Origin: Pseudomonadota bacterium
Lineage (GTDB): Bacteria; Desulfobacterota; Desulfovibrionia; Desulfovibrionales; Desulfovibrionaceae
Assembly (NCBI GenBank): GCA_023403845.1
Contig: JAEYDL010000014.1
Coordinates: 1-11,815, forward strand
Direction: 5' to 3'
Length of the DNA: 11,815 nucleotides
Shown here: positions 6,700 through 11,815 of the stretch, one piece after another
Layout: every line of letters starts with the position of its first letter
How positions within the stretch are numbered: the stretch's first letter is position 1
Notes under the pieces: generated by a model
What the model was told of the DNA's origin: nothing
Seen by the model: only the letters and a program-made list of their open reading frames with translations
Databases searched by the model: none
Made by a program: the position numbers and the translations under genes

Positions 6700-7122
6700 T
6701 CAGGACGTTTCGTCTTCTTCGGACCGGGGAGATGCGTGATGACGCGGTGCGGAGAGGGCGTAACCAATCCCTGCGGCTGGCAGGCCGAGAAGAAGATGCA
6801 GCGCGACGTTGACCACGGCATGCACAGGGGCGTCGGCGAGCCATAGAGCAAAGGTATTCAGAGAAAAGGTGGAGAAGGTGGTGAAGCCGCCGAGGAAACC
6901 CGTTCCCAGCAGGGCAAAAAGCGTATCCATTCTTTTGCCGGAACGGCTAACGGCACCGGCGAGCAACCCCATGAAGAAAGCGCCCAGCACATTGACCGCA
7001 AGGATGCCGATGGGAAAGGAGAGCGCAAGGCCATTCGTGATCCACTCGTCCATTTCGCTGCGGCATACCGCTCCTGCCGCCCCGCCGCAGAGAACGGCCG
7101 TGCCTGTGCGCATCGCCGTCAT
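6700..7122 (-). CDS. crcB: Fluoride channel subunit, second copy (CrcB/FluC)
   Basis: A 140-residue four-helix membrane protein of the Fluc family, which exports toxic fluoride as a dual-topology dimer. Hallmarks are GAVCR (17-21) with the conserved Arg, FPIGILAVNVLGAF (36-49) with pore Asn44, and GFLGGFTTFSTFS (75-87) with Phe83 and Phe86 of the phenylalanine pore boxes. It keeps all core pore residues. It differs from its neighbour in lacking the aromatic residue after the conserved Arg, in having Asn89 where family members usually have an acidic residue, and in carrying a hydrophilic C-terminal tail of about 15 residues with His, Arg and Glu. The ATG overlaps the stop of the upstream copy (ATGA), and GAGG lies 5 nt before it, indicating coupled translation and near-equal synthesis of the two subunits. 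Confidence 0.93.
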   Translation of the reverse strand: MTAMRTGTAVLCGGAAGAVCRSEMDEWITNGLALSFPIGILAVNVLGAFFMGLLAGAVSRSGKRMDTLFALLGTGFLGGFTTFSTFSLNTFALWLADAPVHAVVNVALHLLLGLPAAGIGYALSAPRHHASPRSEEDETS

Positions 7123-7496
7123 GCCTGCCTCGCCAGAAAGAAGCCCGCAGCGGTTCCCGCAAGGCAGAGGACAGGACTCAGGACCATGTTTGCGACGCCC
7201 TGCAGCGTTTTCCCTGCGGCAAAGGCCTTCAGTGTATCAAGGGAAAAGGTGGAGAAGGTGGTCAGGGCTCCAAGGTAGCCCTTGCTCAGCATATCCAGCC
7301 AAAGGGCACTGGTCCATCCGGTCGAGATCACACCCGCCAGCATTCCGGCGAGGAATGAGCCGAGGATGTTGACGCATAACGTTCCCCAGGGAAATTGCGT
7401 ACCGAAGAGCGAAGCGCAGAGCGCGGCGAGACGAAAGCGGGAATAGGCTCCTAAAGCCCCTCCGGCAGCAATGCTGCAGAGTTGTGCTGAATCCAT
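7119..7496 (-). CDS. crcB: Fluoride channel subunit, first copy (CrcB/FluC)
   Basis: A 125-residue Fluc-family membrane protein, the usual length for the family. GGALGAYSRF (12-21) holds the conserved Arg20. FPWGTLCVNILGSF (35-48) holds pore Asn43. GYLGALTTFSTFSLD (73-87) holds Phe81, Phe84 and the acidic Asp87. The frame is open for 41 further codons upstream, but that extension is proline- and glycine-rich, without family character, and overlaps the intergenic repeats. The ATG at 7494-7496 places the first helix correctly. The ribosome binding site is weak (GGAA, about 9 nt before the ATG) and lies within a hairpin arm. It overlaps the second crcB copy by 4 bp. No fluoride-riboswitch consensus was found in the 193 bp upstream. 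Confidence 0.93.
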   Translation of the reverse strand: MDSAQLCSIAAGGALGAYSRFRLAALCASLFGTQFPWGTLCVNILGSFLAGMLAGVISTGWTSALWLDMLSKGYLGALTTFSTFSLDTLKAFAAGKTLQGVANMVLSPVLCLAGTAAGFFLARQA

Positions 7497-7505
7497 AGTT
7501 CGATT

Positions 7506-7522
7506 TTCCGGGCGACCCGGAA
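7506..7522 (-). promoter_or_regulatory. Hairpin covering the ribosome binding site of the first crcB
   Basis: TTCCGGG-TCG-CCCGGAA on the minus strand is a perfect 7-bp stem with a three-base loop. Its 3' arm contains the GGAA that is the only ribosome-binding-site candidate before the ATG at 7496. In the RNA it could limit translation initiation. Whether a ligand or protein acts on it is unknown. Confidence 0.4.
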
Positions 7523-7566
7523 CAGGACCAGGGCCGCATGATTTGACGGGGCCTTTTCGTATATCG

Positions 7567-7652
7567 GCGGAGAAGCCGGGCGGAAAGCCCGGCAACAAGA
7601 ATGCCAAACAGAGGGACAAAGGTCGAGCGGAATTTGCGGAGAAGCCGGGCGG
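7567..7652. repeat. 17-bp direct repeat between gene B and crcB
   Basis: GCGGAGAAGCCGGGCGG occurs exactly at 7567-7583 and again at 7636-7652, 69 bp apart, in the noncoding stretch between gene B and the first crcB. The first copy forms one arm of the hairpin at 7575-7593. The remainder of the 193-bp intergenic region shows no gene. Confidence 0.7.
7569..7593 (-). terminator. Possible weak terminator after gene B
   Basis: On the minus strand GCCGGGC-TTTCC-GCCCGGC is a perfect GC-rich 7-bp stem followed by TTCTCC. The tail has only three T in six bases, so termination would be partial at best. It lies about 97 bp after the gene B stop. Read-through into the crcB pair is plausible. Confidence 0.4.
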
Positions 7653-7689
7653 CCAGTGTTCCGCACGGCTGGAGCGAGAAACTCGTGGC

Positions 7690-9792
7690 TCAGCCTTTGG
7701 AAGGCCAGAGCGTCGGGTCCGCGGCGCTCAGAGAACCGAGCAGCCCATGCAGGCGGATTGCGAGCGGAGTCCTTTCGGTCAGCAGGTGTTCCTTCATGCC
7801 CGTGCAGGCGGCTTCGCGCCCGGAAAGTTTCAGAAGAGACCACAGCAGCGCCATATGCTCTCTGATTTCGGGTTCCCGTATGTCGGCACGGGCGCACAGC
7901 TCCACGCCTTCCGCAAAGGCGGCGCGGATGGCGGCGGGATCGCTCAGGTCCGGTTTCAGGGCCTGCAGTCGCCACAGGGTCTGTATCGGGGCCAGCGTTT
8001 CCTGATTCGGGTGGCGAGGAGGAATGGCATCCCGACTTCTGTTCAGAGCCGTTATGGCCTCTTCCGAAAGGGCGAGCAGCGGATCCTGTCCCACATGTCC
8101 GACGAAGTCGGCAGGATCGGTCCGGCGCAGGCACAACCATTCTTCGGCGTGTTCACCCGCTTCCGTCGGTGACGTCCAGCGCGGCACGCATACCGTGTTC
8201 AGGGGGCCGAACAGACGTGCCATTTCTTCGCTTTTCAGTCCCTCCGCCAGTGCGGCGAACAGCGCGCCTCCGGCGAAATTGGTCAGTCTGATTTTCGGGG
8301 ACGCATCCGCGGGGATGGAGACGGGCGTCGTCGGCAATTGCCGGTACGACAAGTCCTCGGTGGGCATGTCGGCCTGAGGGGTCTGGGCGGGGGCGATCAG
8401 CAGGCTGAGATAGTCCACATGGGCGGCGACGTCCTCTCTGGGACGATCGGAAAAAAGCACGATACTCAGCCGTCGCAAGTTTTCCGGAGCGGGATGGAAG
8501 CTCAGGATGTTCATCTGGGGAAGCACCTTTCTTTCCACCCGGCCATAGAGGGAAAAAACGCTATCACCTGAAAGGTCCGGAGTCAGCGCGTAGACCTCTC
8601 CGGCATCCTGGAACTGATCCCATATGTCGGCAAAGGGAACGATGCTGACTGAGATGCCGTTGGGCAGGGAACCTTGGCCCGCCTCAAGCATGGCGCGGGT
8701 TTCGGCATTGGGAATGAAGTGGAGCGGCCAAGAGCCTGAGGCGCCCCAGTGCGTGTTTTTCAGAGAAGCGATCTGTTCCAGCGGCAGCGTCACGGTATCA
8801 TTGGAACACAGCTGCATCCTGCTGACGAAGGTACTGGCCAGTTTTTTTCTTTCCCTCATTCGTTCACGCCAGACAGCCAGAGCCTCCGGCCCCTTGTTCA
8901 TCTCAGCCAGAACCTCGGATGCCGATATGCTTCCAAATTCGCGGTAAAGCTCCACCATGGTCATCGTGGCGGCCTCATTCTCCCGCAGGGACCACAGGAT
9001 TGCCCTGTCCTCTTCCGTGGAGAGACGTATTCCCTCGTTTTCCATCAACTCTTTCAGGTAGGAGTCCTTTTGCTTGCGGATTCGCCACGTTTCCGGAAAG
9101 CCCTCTGGGTCTTCCATGGCCGTCTCCAGCGCTTGCGCCAGTTCGCCGGGGAAGTCCTCGACGGCCATGCCCACAGCGTGCAGCATACCCGGATGTTTGT
9201 TCACCTGGCGCAGTTGATGCAGAAGTTCTTCGTCCAGATACATGTCCAGAAGCCGGGGAAATGCATTAAGCCAGTCGTCCGCTTCCCGGATGGCGTCCTC
9301 ATTGCGCCGGAACATGAGGACCGCCGTTTCCCAGCTTTTTGAAGCTTGATGGTCCCACATATCGAAAGAATTCGTTTCAGCATCCATTACCATTAACATC
9401 TTGGCAAGTTTCAGGATATCCCGTCCGGGTGAACCCTCCAGCATGTTGAACGCCCGGACCTGCTTCGCAGACGGAGGTTCATCGCCCTGCAGAAGCGTTT
9501 CCAGACGAGCAAGAAAGTGAGGGGCATTTCTGAAGCGCAACGTGCTTTCTGCGGCCGAGAGAGTCTTGTCGGGACTGAACCCGATCATTGCGTATCTGCG
9601 TATCCATGATGCACGCGCCGTTTCCAGTTCCCGAATTATGGTCTGTTGCGGGGAATTCACGGACTGTTCCGCTTTTTCTCCGCCGGTTGGCAGGGCCGGT
9701 GGCGTCGCTTGCGGCTGCAGAAAGGCGAAGATGAGAACGGCCAAAACTGCCGCAGCAAGAAAGCAGGGGAAGAAACGTCGAAAAAAGTTCAT
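7690..9792 (-). CDS. Large membrane-anchored exported protein, unknown function (gene B)
   Basis: A 700-residue protein that I do not recognise. The start at 9790-9792 is chosen because GAGG lies 5 nt before it, merged with the stop codon of gene A (TGAGG), and because it puts MNFFRRFF directly before a hydrophobic segment (residues 9-25). An in-frame ATG 14 codons upstream would overlap gene A and add a polar proline-rich stretch. The basic start and single hydrophobic segment predict an uncleaved anchor with the rest in the periplasm, after a Pro/Gly/Gln-rich linker (26-50). The remainder is mostly charged, probably helical, with scattered cysteines (329, 535, 554, 633, 663) and no heme, zinc, protease or repeat signature. 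Collinear motifs are shared with gene A, such as LPNGxxxSI (376-384), LCL (553-555) and EHMALLW (645-651). Genes A and B are 7 bp apart and certainly look cotranscribed. Confidence 0.85.
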   Translation of the reverse strand: MNFFRRFFPCFLAAAVLAVLIFAFLQPQATPPALPTGGEKAEQSVNSPQQTIIRELETARASWIRRYAMIGFSPDKTLSAAESTLRFRNAPHFLARLETLLQGDEPPSAKQVRAFNMLEGSPGRDILKLAKMLMVMDAETNSFDMWDHQASKSWETAVLMFRRNEDAIREADDWLNAFPRLLDMYLDEELLHQLRQVNKHPGMLHAVGMAVEDFPGELAQALETAMEDPEGFPETWRIRKQKDSYLKELMENEGIRLSTEEDRAILWSLRENEAATMTMVELYREFGSISASEVLAEMNKGPEALAVWRERMRERKKLASTFVSRMQLCSNDTVTLPLEQIASLKNTHWGASGSWPLHFIPNAETRAMLEAGQGSLPNGISVSIVPFADIWDQFQDAGEVYALTPDLSGDSVFSLYGRVERKVLPQMNILSFHPAPENLRRLSIVLFSDRPREDVAAHVDYLSLLIAPAQTPQADMPTEDLSYRQLPTTPVSIPADASPKIRLTNFAGGALFAALAEGLKSEEMARLFGPLNTVCVPRWTSPTEAGEHAEEWLCLRRTDPADFVGHVGQDPLLALSEEAITALNRSRDAIPPRHPNQETLAPIQTLWRLQALKPDLSDPAAIRAAFAEGVELCARADIREPEIREHMALLWSLLKLSGREAACTGMKEHLLTERTPLAIRLHGLLGSLSAADPTLWPSKG

Positions 9793-9799
9793 ATCGACC

Positions 9800-11815
9800 T
9801 CACCGGGACGAGGTTCGGGATGCGGATGTCGCACTGTCGGTCTGTTTCACGTCGCGTAGCAGTTGTTGGGTCTTTTCACGCCGCGTGTGGGAGTCGATAT
9901 CGCCGTCGAGCAACAGACGACGCCCCTCTTCACGAACCGGGCTGCCTTCCAAACGCCACAGCAACAACAGATGGTCCTTCCAGGTGGATTGATACCAGCT
10001 TTCCGCATCGCTCAACGACGCCAGGTCTTTTTCCCCTGCATGCATAAACGCCAGCGCCTCTTCCGGTGTTACCCCGGGGCGGGGCCATCTGAGCGTGGCC
10101 TCACGAGCCATGCGGTCCAGAAAGTCCTGTGAGAAACGGCTGTTCAGAATTTTCTGCGTATCGGCCGGGAACTCCAGAACCACCCCCTCTTCACCCTGCA
10201 GGAAAGGCTTCACGTCGGGGCCGGGAGTGATGGCCAGCCATGCGTCACCCCGTACGGATGCATGCCGCACATAAAGCGTTTCTCCGGGTTCAAGGCAGAG
10301 TGATGCGGCTTCTCCGTGCATGAAGGGCAGGTGCGCGAGCCAGTAGCTGCCCGTGTACAGCGTACTGAGCGTCAGATGTGGCTGCGCTTCTTCCTGCATC
10401 AGTCTGATGTGCCACGCACGCATGCGGCGGACAATCTGCTTTTCCGGCAATGGAGAGAGCAAAAGCAGACTTTCCTCCGCTTTCGCGCCTTCCTCGACAT
10501 GCCAGTTGGCAAGAGCGCGATCTTCGGCCTTGTTCATATCGAGAGGCAGGAGCAACGGGCCGCCTGCGGAAAGGGGCGTATTCGCAAAAACATGAATCAG
10601 TTTTCTGTTCCGCGCTTCTTTGGGAATCGACTGTTTCTTGGCGAAAAGCAGCCAGAAACGCGCTTCCGGTCGTTCTACAGAAAGAAGCGTCGGGTCCGGC
10701 GCGGCCGCAAGGCGCTTGATGGAAGCCTTTTCCCCTTCGGGAAGGGGCGTCGTCGGAGAGGCCACGGTGATTTTCCTCTGTTCCCCTATCCAGCGGTGCA
10801 GCAGGGCGGCGCCGTTGCCTTCCACGGAACAGTGAAGCCCATAGGCGAAGGTGTTTGTTCCAGTGTGCCAGCTCCAGCAGGTGGCCCAGTCTGCGACGCA
10901 CGAGTCCGGCTCCTGTTCAAGAAGAATAGTGGATGCGACGGCCATGGATGGATCCGTATTCCAAACCAGACTGGCTGCGCTTCGCAGTCTCTGATCCGGA
11001 GTTCCCGGACCGGAATCAAGAAAGTCGCCTGTCCGGGTCCACAGGTCCACATCGTCCGCATGTGCAGCCAGTGTCTTTAAAAGAGAACCGGCCGTCATCG
11101 GGTCGCAGACGTTTGCAAGCCGTACTGCGGGGCTGTTTCCCGTTTCGGAATCCCAGGGCAGCATGGCGGGCATGGCGCGGGCGTGCATGGCCGCGATATG
11201 CTCCGGCGGAGCTTCCTCTTCCAGCAGCCGGAGATATCTGGGGGCCAGAAACATGGCTGCCTTGCGTCGGGCTTCTATTTCCGGCGGGAAGGATGCCCCG
11301 GCGGACCAGAACAGACCCCAGACTTTTCTCTTCATGAACTGCGTCAGCTCGGCTTTCTCCAGCATTTCGTACAGGGCGCGGCTTTCCCCCAGAAAGCGAG
11401 CCAGCCGCAATTCCCGCGGCAGATCTTTCTGCTCCAGACCAGACAGCAGAATGTCGACCACGTCGGGAAACGGCGACAGCAGCCACAGGCGATCGGCCAG
11501 TCGGACGGTATCCTTTTCCCAGCGGCTCGGTTCAAGGTGACTGTCGTTCCAGAAGTCGCGGAAATCCGAGACGTCATGAAATCCCTGGGCGTAGTCGGCA
11601 GCGGGCTGAAGCAGTTCCTCCGGAGAGCCGTACCCCGCCTTCAGCAGACGTGGGCGCACTTCAGCGGCAAAGGAGGCGCGGGACGCCAGCGCTTCGGCCA
11701 GTCGTTCCCGATCTTTTGGGGAGGTTGCCTGTGCCGGTTTATCAAGTATTGCGGCGGGCAGGGAAGGGGGCAGGACGGAAACCAGAAACAGGGCCAGAAC
11801 CGGAGCCAGCACATG
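9800..11815 (-). CDS. Large exported protein, unknown function, 5' end at window edge (gene A)
   Basis: At least 670 residues; I do not recognise the family. The frame stays open to the window edge. A GTG at 11810-11812 could be a start, but the protein would begin MLAPVLALFLVSVLPPSLPA with no basic residues, whereas signal peptides normally start basic. The true start is therefore probably a few codons beyond the window. The hydrophobic stretch followed by PAAI suggests a signal peptide and an exported product. The rest is rich in Leu, Glu and Arg and probably helical, with cysteines at 236, 305, 312, 328 and 506 (numbered from GTG). Trp-rich patches occur at 88-110 and 309-315. It shares ordered motifs with gene B over much of the length: FPDVVDI (115-121), LPEGxxxSI (357-365), LCL (505-507) and DHLLLLW (613-619). 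The Ser/Thr-rich C terminus (658-670) is absent from gene B. Confidence 0.83.
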   Translation of the reverse strand, partial: HVLAPVLALFLVSVLPPSLPAAILDKPAQATSPKDRERLAEALASRASFAAEVRPRLLKAGYGSPEELLQPAADYAQGFHDVSDFRDFWNDSHLEPSRWEKDTVRLADRLWLLSPFPDVVDILLSGLEQKDLPRELRLARFLGESRALYEMLEKAELTQFMKRKVWGLFWSAGASFPPEIEARRKAAMFLAPRYLRLLEEEAPPEHIAAMHARAMPAMLPWDSETGNSPAVRLANVCDPMTAGSLLKTLAAHADDVDLWTRTGDFLDSGPGTPDQRLRSAASLVWNTDPSMAVASTILLEQEPDSCVADWATCWSWHTGTNTFAYGLHCSVEGNGAALLHRWIGEQRKITVASPTTPLPEGEKASIKRLAAAPDPTLLSVERPEARFWLLFAKKQSIPKEARNRKLIHVFANTPLSAGGPLLLPLDMNKAEDRALANWHVEEGAKAEESLLLLSPLPEKQIVRRMRAWHIRLMQEEAQPHLTLSTLYTGSYWLAHLPFMHGEAASLCLEPGETLYVRHASVRGDAWLAITPGPDVKPFLQGEEGVVLEFPADTQKILNSRFSQDFLDRMAREATLRWPRPGVTPEEALAFMHAGEKDLASLSDAESWYQSTWKDHLLLLWRLEGSPVREEGRRLLLDGDIDSHTRREKTQQLLRDVKQTDSATSASRTSSR

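Noticed and set aside
7497..7619. Longer N terminus (41 extra residues) for the first crcB
   Set aside because: The extension is rich in Pro and Gly, lies over intergenic hairpins and a repeat, and would make the protein far longer than the family norm.
9793..9834. Upstream ATG for gene B that overlaps gene A
   Set aside because: The downstream ATG has GAGG at 5 nt and a basic residue-hydrophobic anchor start; the extension is polar and has no equivalent good site.
11812..11814. ATG at the very right edge on the minus strand
   Set aside because: It is in a different frame from gene A and leads to a Cys/Trp/Pro-rich translation without coding character.

Overview
This window looks like chromosomal DNA from a Gram-negative bacterium with a fairly high GC content, most likely a member of the Desulfovibrionaceae or a close relative. 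The best clue is the tmRNA at 2963-3338. It encodes the tag peptide ANNDYEYACAA, which resembles the ANNDY-type tags known from Desulfovibrio. Exported proteins with Sec signals and a periplasmic Do-family protease fit a diderm cell. The genus is an inference.

Layout, left to right. The plus strand (1-2785) carries one apparent operon: the 3' two thirds of an aldo-keto reductase, then two exported alpha/beta hydrolases from different families. The second hydrolase's ribosome binding site overlaps the stop codon of the first. A short convergent intergenic region follows. From there on, everything is on the minus strand. In transcription order, from the right edge, it holds: two large exported proteins of unknown function (gene A, 9800 to the edge, and gene B, 7690-9792); a 193-bp intergenic region with direct repeats and hairpins; two overlapping crcB/fluC fluoride channel genes (7119-7496 and 6700-7122); a small exported protein (6316-6606); an AI-2E/PerM family membrane protein (5171-6226) with a strong terminator; an htrA/degP-type protease (3603-5024) with its own terminator; and ssrA (tmRNA, 2963-3338) with promoter and terminator.

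How the genes may work together. HtrA and tmRNA are both protein quality control, the first in the periplasm and the second at stalled ribosomes, but each has its own promoter and terminator candidates. The two CrcB proteins probably form one fluoride export channel, as a heterodimer or two homodimers. The hydrolases and the reductase may act together on a small ester or carbonyl substrate, but the substrate cannot be read from the sequence.

The most notable observation is that genes A and B, which have no recognisable domain, share collinear motifs over much of their length. They look like an ancient, strongly diverged tandem duplication encoding two envelope proteins that may act as a pair. 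No mobile element, CRISPR array, phage gene, tRNA or rRNA gene was seen.
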